NCBI GenBank assembly: GCA_020025875.1
Contig: JAHHRI010000007.1
Span: 1 to 45,744, forward strand
Length of the DNA: 45,744 nucleotides
Reading direction: 5' to 3'
DNA from: Alphaproteobacteria bacterium
GTDB taxonomy: Bacteria; Pseudomonadota; Alphaproteobacteria; RF32; CAG-239
Every line of letters starts with the position of its first letter. Position 1 is the first letter of the stretch. The notes beneath the pieces were generated by a model. The model saw nothing but the letters and a program-made list of their open reading frames with translations, was not told the DNA's origin and ran no database searches. The translations under genes were made by a program, and so were the position numbers. Below are positions 1 to 7,317 of this stretch, piece after piece.

Positions 1-226
1 TACCGATACCGCATCCCGGATCAAGCACATTCAACGGGTGGTGGCTGTTTTCCAGTTGAGCGGAAATTTTATCGATCATCACTTTTTTTTGCCGGCCGAA
101 ACTGGGCACCATTGGCGGATATTGGCGAAATTTTGGGCTGATGAACAGATAAATGATAAGAGCCCATATGTAAATAAGCGCCAATATCAACAAAGATTGT
201 AAGACGATAAAAAACCAGATAATCAT
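1..226 (-). CDS. Membrane-anchored class I SAM-dependent methyltransferase, N-terminal part (runs off the left edge)
   Basis: Reading leftward from an ATG at 226-224 gives 75 open codons to the edge of the window. The first 30 or so residues are strongly hydrophobic (starting MIIWFFIVLQSLLILALIYI), so the protein probably has one N-terminal membrane segment. Residues about 66-74 read VLDPGCGIG, which matches the glycine-rich motif I of class I S-adenosylmethionine-dependent methyltransferases, where the usual form is VLDLGCGTG. A good ribosome binding site (AAAGGAG on the minus strand, 232-238) precedes the start. The gene is divergent from mnmG. The substrate cannot be told because the rest of the protein lies outside the window. 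The start and the motif are seen directly; the methyltransferase call follows from the motif, and the membrane anchor is inferred from composition. Confidence 0.75.
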   Translation of the reverse strand, partial: MIIWFFIVLQSLLILALIYIWALIIYLFISPKFRQYPPMVPSFGRQKKVMIDKISAQLENSHHPLNVLDPGCGIG

Positions 227-299
227 TTTTTCTCCTTTAGGTCAGCAATCATGATAGGCTTTTTTTACTAACTATTGATTAATGGAATGATTTTTTTTG

Positions 300-326
300 T
301 TTTTAGCAAAAAAAACTTGCTAAAAA
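300..326. repeat. Perfect 10-bp inverted repeat in the mnmG upstream region
   Basis: The arms TTTTTAGCAA (300-309) and TTGCTAAAAA (317-326) are exact reverse complements separated by 7 bases. The repeat lies in the divergent intergenic region, 43 bp before mnmG and about 74 bp from the start of the leftward methyltransferase gene. Neither strand has a run of T after the hairpin, so it does not look like an intrinsic terminator. It could be an operator or a 5' UTR hairpin in the mnmG transcript. The function is unknown. Confidence 0.55.
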
Positions 327-369
327 GGCAAAAAAACGATAAACCAAAAGCGATTCTAACGAGGCGGAA

Positions 370-2220
370 ATGACTGAAAAAAACTATAATGTAATTGTGG
401 TCGGCGGTGGCCATGCCGGCTGCGAAGCATGCGCGGCAGCTGCCCGCATGGGGGCAGAAACTCTGCTTATCACACACAATGCCGCAACCATTGGCGAAAT
501 GTCCTGTAATCCGGCAATCGGCGGATTGGGAAAAGGGCACTTGGTGCGCGAAATAGATGCTCTCGATGGTTTAATGGGACGCATTATTGATCGGGCAGGC
601 ATTCAGTTTCGTATGCTCAATATGTCAAAAGGGCCGGCGGTTCGCGGACCGCGGGCGCAAGCCGATCGTGATTTATATCGCCAATATATGCAGCAGGCAT
701 TAGCCGAGCAAAAAAATCTCGATATTCTTGAAGCTGCGGTCGAGGGGTTGGTTTTTGAAGGTAACCGAGCCGCGGGTGTGATCTTATCCGACGGACGGCA
801 GATTTTGGCAGATGCCATTGTGTTAACTACCGGCACATTTTTAAACGGCGTGATGTTTACCGGTCACCGGACAACCGTCGGCGGGCGTGTTGATGATGTT
901 TCTTGTCTTGGTATAACACCGTATTTAAACCAGCGGGGCTTGCGCATGGGACGTCTGAAAACAGGCACCCCTGCCCGTCTTGACGGGAAAACCATTTGCC
1001 GGGACATTCTCGATATTCAGCACGGGGACGAAACGCCGCAACCGTTTTCTTATTTAACGGAAAAAATCACCAATCGGCAAGTGGACTGCCATGTCACCCA
1101 CACCAACGCAAAAACTCATGACATCATCCGCGACAATTTTAACAAATGCGCCCTTTTTTCGGGATTAATTAAAGGTGTCGGTCCGCGTTATTGTCCGAGC
1201 ATCGAAGATAAGTTGGTTAAATTTGCCGATCGGGACAGTCACCAAATTTTTCTTGAGCCGGAAGGCCTGAATACGGATATTGTTTATCCCAACGGCATTT
1301 CCACATCACTTCCTGCCGATGTTCAGGAAGCATTTATCCGCACAATCAAAGGATTGGAAAACGTTCGTATTGTTCGTTACGCGTATGCCATAGAATATGA
1401 TTATGTCGATCCGCAAGAGCTGGATCATTGCCTGCAATTAAAGAAAGTTCCCGCTTTGTTCCTTGCCGGACAGATCAACGGTACCACCGGCTATGAGGAG
1501 GCGGCGGCGCAGGGATTGTTGGCGGGAATCAACGCCGCCCTTATGGCAGAAGGAAAAGGGCGTGAGTTTGTAGTAGACCGATCGGAGGCCTATATCGGGG
1601 TTATGGTTGATGATCTGATTACAAAAGGCGTTGACGAACCATACAGAATGTTCACTTCCCGATCAGAGTATCGTTTATATCTCCGTGCCGACAATGCCGA
1701 TTTGCGCTTAACAGAAAAAGGACGGGCAATCGGCTGTGTAAGTGATGAGCGTTACCGCCGTTTTTCCAGCAAACGCGAACAAATAGCAAAATTGCAAAAA
1801 GAGGCGGAAGAAATGGTCGTCAAATCTTCCGAGCTGGATTCTTTTGGTATCAAAAATAAAAAAGACGGGGTGCGCAGAACGGCTTTTAATTTGATGTCTT
1901 ATGATGATGTTTCACGTGAAACAATACTTCTCATTTGGCCCAAGTTAAAAGAATATCCGTATACCGTTTATGAGGAAGTGGAAATAGAGGCCAAATATTC
2001 CGGTTATATCAAGCGGCAGCTGGCAGATATTGAAGTTTTTAAAAAAGACGAAAAACTAAAAATTCAAGAAGATATCGATTATGCGCAAATCGGCAGCCTG
2101 TCTAACGAAATGGTGGCTAAGCTGAGCCGCATAAGACCGGCCACGGTTGGCGAAGCCTCGCGAATTTCCGGTGTAACGCCGGCAGCCATCATGGCCATCC
2201 TCGGACATTTGAAAAAGTAA
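370..2220 (+). CDS. mnmG: MnmG (GidA), FAD-dependent tRNA uridine-34 carboxymethylaminomethyl modification enzyme
   Basis: The product is 616 residues, the normal length for the family. With MnmE (not in this window) MnmG installs the carboxymethylaminomethyl group on U34 of tRNAs reading split codon boxes. The FAD-binding dinucleotide motif VGGGHAGCEA is at residues 11-20. The family signature SCNPAIGGLGKGHL follows at about 46-59, and a second signature containing GPRYCPSIEDK lies near 270. The segment NGTTGYEEAAAQGLLAG near 370 and the helical C-terminal domain (ending SGVTPAAIMAILGHLKK) are also typical. The start has GAGGCGG upstream. It is the first gene of a rightward run reaching the two PHP genes, with only 6 bases before the HD gene. 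A perfect parS palindrome lies inside the gene at 1908-1923. Confidence 0.97.
   Translation: MTEKNYNVIVVGGGHAGCEACAAAARMGAETLLITHNAATIGEMSCNPAIGGLGKGHLVREIDALDGLMGRIIDRAGIQFRMLNMSKGPAVRGPRAQADRDLYRQYMQQALAEQKNLDILEAAVEGLVFEGNRAAGVILSDGRQILADAIVLTTGTFLNGVMFTGHRTTVGGRVDDVSCLGITPYLNQRGLRMGRLKTGTPARLDGKTICRDILDIQHGDETPQPFSYLTEKITNRQVDCHVTHTNAKTHDIIRDNFNKCALFSGLIKGVGPRYCPSIEDKLVKFADRDSHQIFLEPEGLNTDIVYPNGISTSLPADVQEAFIRTIKGLENVRIVRYAYAIEYDYVDPQELDHCLQLKKVPALFLAGQINGTTGYEEAAAQGLLAGINAALMAEGKGREFVVDRSEAYIGVMVDDLITKGVDEPYRMFTSRSEYRLYLRADNADLRLTEKGRAIGCVSDERYRRFSSKREQIAKLQKEAEEMVVKSSELDSFGIKNKKDGVRRTAFNLMSYDDVSRETILLIWPKLKEYPYTVYEEVEIEAKYSGYIKRQLADIEVFKKDEKLKIQEDIDYAQIGSLSNEMVAKLSRIRPATVGEASRISGVTPAAIMAILGHLKK
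1908..1923. other. parS: parS centromere-like site inside mnmG
   Basis: The 16-mer TGTTTCACGTGAAACA is a perfect palindrome and is identical to the consensus parS site bound by chromosomal ParB proteins. It lies inside the mnmG reading frame, where it encodes Val-Ser-Arg-Glu-Thr. A second identical copy is in rsmG at 4818-4833, and parA-parB follow at 5419-7115. By established knowledge of the family, ParB loads at such sites, spreads along the DNA and is moved by ParA. Confidence 0.9.
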
Positions 2221-2226
2221 AAAAAT

Positions 2227-2847
2227 ATGATAGAGTTTCTTTCGCGACATAAAGCAATGGAAATATGGGAAAAAGGTATTCAATATCGCCGTTCCCGCAG
2301 CTATGGTTTTACCGAAGAGGACGAATATCGTTTTCATACCTTGGGTGTGGCCGGTGCGGCAGAAAAAATTGCCGCCCATATCGGCGCCATGAACGGCGAA
2401 AAAGCCTATATTTTCGGACTTTTACACGATTACGGCAAACGTATTAACGAAAGAAAAGAAAATAAATTCCATGGGCGTGAAGGATACGAACAAATGTTGA
2501 TATTGGGCTATCCCGATATTGCTCAAATATGTCTCACCCACACCTTTCCCGACAAACATTTTAAAGATGATCAATATGATTATCCCAAAGAGTGGATTGA
2601 CTGGGCGCGCAAAAAACTTGCCGAAACGGTTTATACCGACTATGATTTTTTGATTGCTTTTTGCGACAAGCTTTTTGAAGCTTGCGAAATGGTTTCGATT
2701 GAAAAAAGAATTAGGGGAATTGTTGAACGTTACGGCTTAAGTGAAATGCAAAGAGAACTCCTTTATGAGGAGAGTATGAATCTCAAACAGTATTTTGATG
2801 CCAAAATAGGCGAAGATACCTACCGAATTTTAGGAATTAAGGATTGA
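2227..2847 (+). CDS. HD-domain metal-dependent hydrolase of unknown substrate
   Basis: The product is 206 residues. It carries the metal-binding pattern of the HD superfamily: H37 (in FHTLG), the HD pair H67-D68 (in GLLHDYGK), further histidines at 82 and 105, and D147 (in AFCDKLF). HD proteins are usually phosphohydrolases acting on nucleotides or phosphate esters, or cyclic-nucleotide phosphodiesterases. Nothing here fixes the substrate. The length suggests a lone HD domain with no sensor domain and no transmembrane segment. It sits 6 bases after mnmG and runs directly into the first PHP gene, so the three downstream genes are probably co-transcribed with mnmG. The pairing with two PHP phosphoesterases suggests a shared phosphate-ester pathway, but this is inference. 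Confidence 0.85.
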   Translation: MIEFLSRHKAMEIWEKGIQYRRSRSYGFTEEDEYRFHTLGVAGAAEKIAAHIGAMNGEKAYIFGLLHDYGKRINERKENKFHGREGYEQMLILGYPDIAQICLTHTFPDKHFKDDQYDYPKEWIDWARKKLAETVYTDYDFLIAFCDKLFEACEMVSIEKRIRGIVERYGLSEMQRELLYEESMNLKQYFDAKIGEDTYRILGIKD

Positions 2848-2849
2848 AA

Positions 2850-3671
2850 ATGACGCAAAAATTCAGTTATCATACCCATACAAACGCTCTGGGAATTTTT
2901 GACGGCAAACATTCGGCAAAAGAGATGATTCAACGTGCGGAAGAACTCGGTTACGAAGAATTAGGTATTTCAAACCATCTGATCTGCCACCCCAATTTGC
3001 AAATAACCAGCCCCATGTTTTTTAACGATTTTGATTTGTTAAAAAAGATGATGCAAAAAAATATCGATGATATTCGTTTGGCGGCGGAAAAGGCCTCGCT
3101 TCGCGTTTATGTCGGTTTTGAGGTCGATTTTTTCCCCTCTGCCAAATGGCGAAACGCTTTCGAAAAACTGATGAAATTTCTTAATGCGGACTATTATATC
3201 GGTTCTTTTCATTGTTTGCGCAACGCCGATGAAAGCCGAGTATATAATATGTACCACTATCAAAAAAGCGGCTCGCCACTTTCGTCAACGGAGATTGCCG
3301 ACGCCATTCATAACTACTGGCAAAACATATCCATGGCAGCCGAAAGCGGTTATTTTGACTTTATTGCCCATCTCGATGTTTATAAAATTTTTCCCGATTG
3401 GGCTGCGCTTGGCACAAAAGAAGATAAACTGTCTTTGGTCGAAACTTTGGGGCGCGTTCGCCTCCCCTATGAACTCAATACCAGCGGCTGGAGCAAATGC
3501 GGAGAACAGCATCCTTATGAATGGATGCTCAAAGCCCTAAAAGATAAAGACGTGCCGATTGTGATCAGTGACGATGCCCACGACGTGAGTCACCTTGCCC
3601 GCCATTTTGAGCGCGCGGAAGATTTACTAAAAAAACTCAACTATACCAACCGATGGAGATTAAAACGCTAA
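2850..3671 (+). CDS. PHP-domain phosphoesterase, histidinol-phosphatase-like (copy 1)
   Basis: The product is 273 residues from the ATG at 2850. A TTG at 2844 would add two residues, but the sequence AAGGA at 2838-2842 is well spaced only for the ATG. Metal-site motifs of the PHP family appear in order: HTH near residue 8 (SYHTHT), SNH (GISNHL), a glutamate in VGFEVDFF, GSFH, a histidine in FIAHLD, and SDDAH near the C-terminus. These match the trinuclear metal centre of PHP phosphoesterases such as HisJ-type histidinol phosphatase. No other histidine-biosynthesis gene is in the window, so the substrate is open. Its closest visible relative is the next gene, which has the same motif order and almost the same length: a tandem duplication. 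Confidence 0.88.
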   Translation: MTQKFSYHTHTNALGIFDGKHSAKEMIQRAEELGYEELGISNHLICHPNLQITSPMFFNDFDLLKKMMQKNIDDIRLAAEKASLRVYVGFEVDFFPSAKWRNAFEKLMKFLNADYYIGSFHCLRNADESRVYNMYHYQKSGSPLSSTEIADAIHNYWQNISMAAESGYFDFIAHLDVYKIFPDWAALGTKEDKLSLVETLGRVRLPYELNTSGWSKCGEQHPYEWMLKALKDKDVPIVISDDAHDVSHLARHFERAEDLLKKLNYTNRWRLKR

Positions 3672-4501
3672 TGCAAAACTTCAGTTATCACACTCATACT
3701 GTTTTTTCCGACGGACATAATACAATCGAAGAAATGCTTGATCGGGCAGAAAGTTTGGGGTGGCGGGAGATAGGCATCAGCGATCATTTGGTTGTCCATA
3801 AAAACTTAGCGCAAAGTCCGTCTTTGCCACGTTGGCAAAAAAGCCTTAAAGCGCATATTTTCTATACGGATTTTGCCAAAGCAAAAAAAGATTTTATTGT
3901 ACACGCAAACAATATCCGCCAAGCGGCACGAGGACGCTCTTTGAAAGTAAGAGTCGGCGCCGAGGTAGACTATTTTACATACGACGGTTGGAAAGAAAGT
4001 TTTGACGATTTTCGCCGCGAAACCGATCTGGATTATTATATTTCCGGCAATCATTTTTTGCAGCCCTCAGTGGGAGAAGTTTTGGATATTAACGATTTGT
4101 CTTTGCTTGGCGAGGACAAACGTCAATCAGCCATCAGCAACCATTTTTCTGCCATTTGTCTGGCCATTGAAAGCGGCTTGTTTGCGTTTATTGCTCACAT
4201 TGATTATATACGCAAATCAGAATTTTGTGCCGACGACGATTTTTGGGAAGAAAAAATGAAAGTTGTTGACTGTTTGCAAAAATACAAAACCGCAACAGAG
4301 CTGAGCAGTAAAGGTTTGCGCAAACGCGGTGATTTTTATCCGGCGCAAAAACTGCTCAAGGAAATCATCAGCAGGGGCATACCTCTCGTGATCAGTGATG
4401 ACGCGCACCGAATTGTCGAACTTGGTTTTGAGTTTGCGCAAGCTGAAGAATATTTGCAAAGAATCGGCTGCAAAAACCGCTGGCATTTTCAAAAATCGTA
4501 G
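3671..4501 (+). CDS. PHP-domain phosphoesterase, histidinol-phosphatase-like (copy 2)
   Basis: The product is 276 residues from the ATG at 3671, which overlaps the TAA of the previous gene as TAATG. GGAG at 3655-3658 can act as a ribosome binding site. An upstream in-frame ATG at 3653 lies inside the previous gene. The start at 3671 gives MQNFSYHTHT, which aligns with MTQKFSYHTHT of copy 1, so it is preferred. Metal-binding motifs are retained: HTH, SDH (GISDHL), a glutamate in VGAEVDYF, GNH, a histidine in FIAHIDY, and SDDAH. The two copies have clearly diverged, so they may have different substrates. The TAATG overlap points to translational coupling. The gene ends a tightly packed set; a 290-bp AT-rich gap follows. 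Confidence 0.88.
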   Translation: MQNFSYHTHTVFSDGHNTIEEMLDRAESLGWREIGISDHLVVHKNLAQSPSLPRWQKSLKAHIFYTDFAKAKKDFIVHANNIRQAARGRSLKVRVGAEVDYFTYDGWKESFDDFRRETDLDYYISGNHFLQPSVGEVLDINDLSLLGEDKRQSAISNHFSAICLAIESGLFAFIAHIDYIRKSEFCADDDFWEEKMKVVDCLQKYKTATELSSKGLRKRGDFYPAQKLLKEIISRGIPLVISDDAHRIVELGFEFAQAEEYLQRIGCKNRWHFQKS

Positions 4502-4791
4502 TTTATTGATATTTCCGTTATCTTGTTTTTTATAAATTTAAAAGCTAAAACAAAAGAAATAAATTGCTTTGAATCTTAATCTTTTTTGAGCCATAAGTTT
4601 TGTTAAATGGTTTATATATCATTTTTTGTTTATGTTATGGTTGACAGATAAGTTGATGCAAAGATTCTTTTTGTTTTGCTAACTGTTTGTAAAATATTGT
4701 TTTAATATGACGTAAAAAAATAAAAATTAAAATGTTTATAACTGCGATTTTTATATTCTAAAAAGGCTTTTATATCTATATAAATAGATTT
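4502..4791. other. AT-rich gap upstream of rsmG with possible promoter elements
   Basis: No coding region is visible in these 290 bases, which are far richer in A and T than the flanking genes. A consensus -35 hexamer TTGACA is at 4641-4646, but the expected -10 position holds only a poor match (about ATTCTT). An inverted repeat, ATCTAT at 4774-4779 and ATAGAT at 4784-4789, lies directly before the rsmG start and would cover the usual ribosome-binding region. I saw no DnaA box (TTATNCACA on either strand), so evidence for a replication origin is lacking. It probably holds the promoter for the rsmG-parA-parB operon. Confidence 0.5.
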
Positions 4792-5415
4792 ATGGAAAAT
4801 TTTATGACAACATATCATGTTTCACGTGAAACATTGGATCGTTTGAAACTCTGCCATCAATCTCTTTCGGAATGGCAGAACAAGTTTAATTTGGTCAGCA
4901 AAAATTCGCTGAAAGACGCATGGAATCGACATTTTGTTGATTCCGCTCAGCTCTATCCGCTGCTTCCGCACGGTGCAAGGTCGCTTGCCGATCTTGGTAG
5001 CGGCGCCGGATTTCCGGGGATGGTGTTGGCTGTGATGGCAGCCGAAAAAACACCGTATTTAAAAGTAACGCTGATAGAAAGTATTGGTAAAAAAACGCTG
5101 TATTTAAACCATCTGAAAGAGATAACCGGCTGCACCAATGTTGAGATACTTAATAAAAGAATCGAAGATATTGACAACCGTCGTTTTGAAGTGATTACCG
5201 CCCGTGCCGTAACCGCTCTTTCTGATCTGTTGGCTTATTCTTTTCCGCTGCTGAAGAAAAACGGTGTGTGTGTTTTTCCCAAAGGCAGAAGTTTCCGAGA
5301 AGAAATAGAAAACGCTCAGAAAAAATGGAATTTTCAATATAACGCCGTACCGAGTGTGACAGACGAAGAAAGCGTTGTTCTTGTCATTCGCAATCTAACA
5401 AGAAAAGGGAGATAG
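4792..5415 (+). CDS. rsmG: RsmG (GidB), 16S rRNA guanine-527 N7-methyltransferase
   Basis: The product is 207 residues, typical for the family, which methylates G527 of 16S rRNA using S-adenosylmethionine. The motif LADLGSGAGFPGMVLAV near residue 65 is the SAM-binding loop. The segment NLVSKNSLKDAWNRHFVDS before it, and ITARAVTALSDLL and VFPKGRSF later, are also characteristic. The annotated start lacks a clear ribosome binding site. An in-frame ATG at 4804, preceded by GGAAAA, would give MTTYHVSRET and may be the true start. The codons for HVSRET contain a perfect parS site (4818-4833), so the N-terminal sequence may be constrained by DNA function. parA follows after 3 bases. Confidence 0.96.
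   Translation: MENFMTTYHVSRETLDRLKLCHQSLSEWQNKFNLVSKNSLKDAWNRHFVDSAQLYPLLPHGARSLADLGSGAGFPGMVLAVMAAEKTPYLKVTLIESIGKKTLYLNHLKEITGCTNVEILNKRIEDIDNRRFEVITARAVTALSDLLAYSFPLLKKNGVCVFPKGRSFREEIENAQKKWNFQYNAVPSVTDEESVVLVIRNLTRKGR
4818..4833. other. parS: parS centromere-like site at the start of rsmG
   Basis: This is a second exact copy of TGTTTCACGTGAAACA. It lies 26 bases after the rsmG ATG and about 590 bp before parA. It encodes Val-Ser-Arg-Glu-Thr in the same reading frame as the site in mnmG, 2.9 kb away. Together with ParA and ParB it completes a chromosomal segregation system. Confidence 0.93.
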
Positions 5416-5418
5416 TTA

Positions 5419-6198
5419 ATGCCTCGTATCATTGCCGTAGCCAACCGCAAAGGCGGCGTCGGAAAAACCACCACTACCGTTAATGTTGCAACAGCCATGG
5501 CGGCAGCGGGTAAAAAAGTTTTGGTTATAGATCTTGATCCGCAATCAAACGCTTCAACCTCGCTCGGCATGGACAAGCACACGGAGATGGTTTCTTCTTA
5601 CGAGGTTGTCATTGGCGAATGCGAACTCAAAGACGCTGTTATTTTAACGGAAATTCCGGGGCTTTCGCTGGTTCCCGCCACACCGGATTTGGCAGGTGCC
5701 GAGGTGGAGTTGATAGATCGTTCACGGCGGGAATTTGCTCTCAAAGACGCTTTGAAAAAAAGCCCGTACGATTGCGATTATATTCTTATCGATTGTCCAC
5801 CCTCTTTGAGTTTGGTGACCATCAACGCATTGGTTGCCGCAGACGCGGTGATTGTTCCTTTGCAATGCGAATATCTGGCATTGGAAGGCATTACGGATTT
5901 AATAGGCAACATCAACCAAATCAAACGTCGCTTTAACCCCAAACTGGAGCTTCAGGGTGTGGTGCTGACAATGTATGACGGGCGAAACAACCTGACACAG
6001 ATGGTAGAAGAAGATGTGCGGCGGTTCTTCGGCAATAAGGTCTATCGCACGGTTATTCCGCGGAATGTTCGCGTATCGGAAGCCCCCTCCCACGGCAAAC
6101 CGGTGTTGCTTTACGATTTTAAATGTTCCGGTTCGCAGGCCTATATCAATTTGGCAGGCGAAGTCTTAAAGAGAGAAAAGGAGCTGATGGTATGCTAG
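5419..6198 (+). CDS. parA: ParA, chromosome-partitioning ATPase
   Basis: The product is 259 residues. The deviant Walker A motif KGGVGKTTT is at about residues 11-19, including the signature lysine that separates ParA/MinD ATPases from ordinary P-loop proteins. DLDPQSNAS and LIDCPPSLSL supply the switch and Walker B regions. There is no N-terminal helix-turn-helix, so it is the short chromosomal (Soj-like) type. ParA dimers bind DNA non-specifically and drive ParB-parS complexes apart. A strong ribosome binding site (AAGGGAG) precedes the ATG. It is 3 bases after rsmG and overlaps parB by 7 bases, so the three genes form one operon. Confidence 0.97.
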   Translation: MPRIIAVANRKGGVGKTTTTVNVATAMAAAGKKVLVIDLDPQSNASTSLGMDKHTEMVSSYEVVIGECELKDAVILTEIPGLSLVPATPDLAGAEVELIDRSRREFALKDALKKSPYDCDYILIDCPPSLSLVTINALVAADAVIVPLQCEYLALEGITDLIGNINQIKRRFNPKLELQGVVLTMYDGRNNLTQMVEEDVRRFFGNKVYRTVIPRNVRVSEAPSHGKPVLLYDFKCSGSQAYINLAGEVLKREKELMVC

Positions 6199-7115
6199 AT
6201 GATAATCATAAAAGAAAAAGTCTCGGACGCGGTCTTGGTGCGTTGCTTGGTGATGACATAAATTTTATTCGTGACGAAAACACCGTTCACCAGCATGGGG
6301 AAGAAAATATCGTCATAGAAGATCTCACCCCCGGTTCCTACCAGCCTCGGCTTGATTTTGACCAAGAGGCTCTGGAGGCGCTATCTCAATCCATTTCCGA
6401 AAAAGGTATTTTACAGCCTTTGTTGGTGCGCCAAAAGAATGACGGAAAATACGAGATTATTGCCGGTGAACGGCGTTATCGCGCAGCGCTGATGGCAGGG
6501 CTCAAAGAAGTTCCCGTGATTGTCAAAAAGATGGACGACAGGGAAGTTTTGGAAGTTGCTCTGGTTGAAAACCTCCTTCGTGAAAATTTATCGGCCATCG
6601 AAGAAGCGGAAGGCTTGCAGCGTCTGATCGATGAATTTTCCCACACACAGGAAGCCTTGGCGCAAATTGTCGGCAAATCGCGCAGCCACATTGCCAACAT
6701 TTTGCGTCTTTTGTCTTTGCCGGCGTCGGTTCGGCAGATGGTTCGCGACGGCATATTGACGGCAGGACAGGTGCGCCCGCTGGTAGGGTTGAGCGAAGCC
6801 GAAAATCTGGCTAAAAAAATTGCCGAAAAAGGATTGAACGCCAGACAGGCAGAAGCTTTGGCAGCCAAAGCAAAACAACCGCCAACAGAAAAAAAAGCAG
6901 GGGCAAAAGACGGTGATCTGGCAGAAATATCCTCTTTCATCACACGCCGTTTGGGACTAAAAGTTAAAATTTCTGCCGGCGGCAACGGAGGCGGAAAAGT
7001 GGTTTTGCAATATGCCGATTCCGCCGAACTGGACAAGATTGTTGACATTTTGCAGCAAAAGTCTAGACTGTCCGATTGTAGCCTGTCGGGATTGGTTACA
7101 GATGACGCCGAGTGA
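6192..7115 (+). CDS. parB: ParB, parS-binding CTPase of chromosome segregation
   Basis: The product is 307 residues from the ATG at 6192, which lies inside the end of parA with AAGGAG 8 bases upstream. The N-terminus MLDDNHKRKSLGRGLGALLG has the basic LGRGL motif that stimulates ParA. The CTP-binding domain includes QPRLDFDQEAL and the box GERRYRAALMAG. A helix-turn-helix follows (EALAQIVGKSRSHIANILRLLSL), which reads parS. The C-terminal region should hold the dimerization domain. Two parS sites at 1908 and 4818 are its expected binding sites. A longer in-frame reading from 6123 runs through the parA C-terminus and is rejected because it puts unrelated residues before the conserved N-terminus. 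Confidence 0.96.
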   Translation: MLDDNHKRKSLGRGLGALLGDDINFIRDENTVHQHGEENIVIEDLTPGSYQPRLDFDQEALEALSQSISEKGILQPLLVRQKNDGKYEIIAGERRYRAALMAGLKEVPVIVKKMDDREVLEVALVENLLRENLSAIEEAEGLQRLIDEFSHTQEALAQIVGKSRSHIANILRLLSLPASVRQMVRDGILTAGQVRPLVGLSEAENLAKKIAEKGLNARQAEALAAKAKQPPTEKKAGAKDGDLAEISSFITRRLGLKVKISAGGNGGGKVVLQYADSAELDKIVDILQQKSRLSDCSLSGLVTDDAE

Positions 7116-7252
7116 AGGAATCGGAGAAAAAATATCGGAAAAAGTCTGAGAGCAGATTTAAAAAAAGACAACCTCGGTGTTTGTTCGGGAACTTTGGCGA
7201 CATTATCTGCATTTTGGGGGCAATGTTTGTCTTTGGCAACAGAAGGCGGTAA
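7112..7252 (+). CDS. Possible 46-residue small membrane-like ORF after parB (weak)
   Basis: A GTG overlapping the parB stop codon (GTGA) opens a frame of 46 residues. The first half is very basic (many K and R); the second half is hydrophobic (CILGAMFVFG) and ends in NRRR. The parB terminus provides no strong ribosome binding site, although translational coupling is possible. It could be a short basic membrane peptide, a relic of a longer gene, or chance. No family is recognised. Otherwise this 200-bp gap before the next gene shows nothing clear. Confidence 0.25.
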   Translation: MKESEKKYRKKSESRFKKRQPRCLFGNFGDIICILGAMFVFGNRRR

Positions 7253-7317
7253 TGATATTTTTACTCTCTTCTGTTTACAATAACAAAATAGTGGAATTTT
7301 TTTAAGGGAACCGTTGT

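Noticed and set aside
3653..3670. Upstream ATG for the second PHP gene.
   Set aside because: It lies in the end of the previous gene and adds MEIKTL before a motif that aligns with copy 1 from the second ATG; GGAG and a TAATG overlap favour 3671.
4502..4791. Replication origin in the AT-rich gap near mnmG and parS.
   Set aside because: No DnaA box (TTATNCACA) was seen on either strand; AT-richness alone is not enough.
6123..6191. Longer reading frame for parB starting at 6123.
   Set aside because: The added residues come from the parA coding region in another frame and do not resemble ParB; the ATG at 6192 has AAGGAG upstream and begins the conserved N-terminus.
6476..7171. Long leftward open frame of 231 residues opposite parB.
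   Set aside because: It lies fully within parB on the other strand and has a composition rich in Ser, Ala and Arg with no domain; it is a by-product of codon use.
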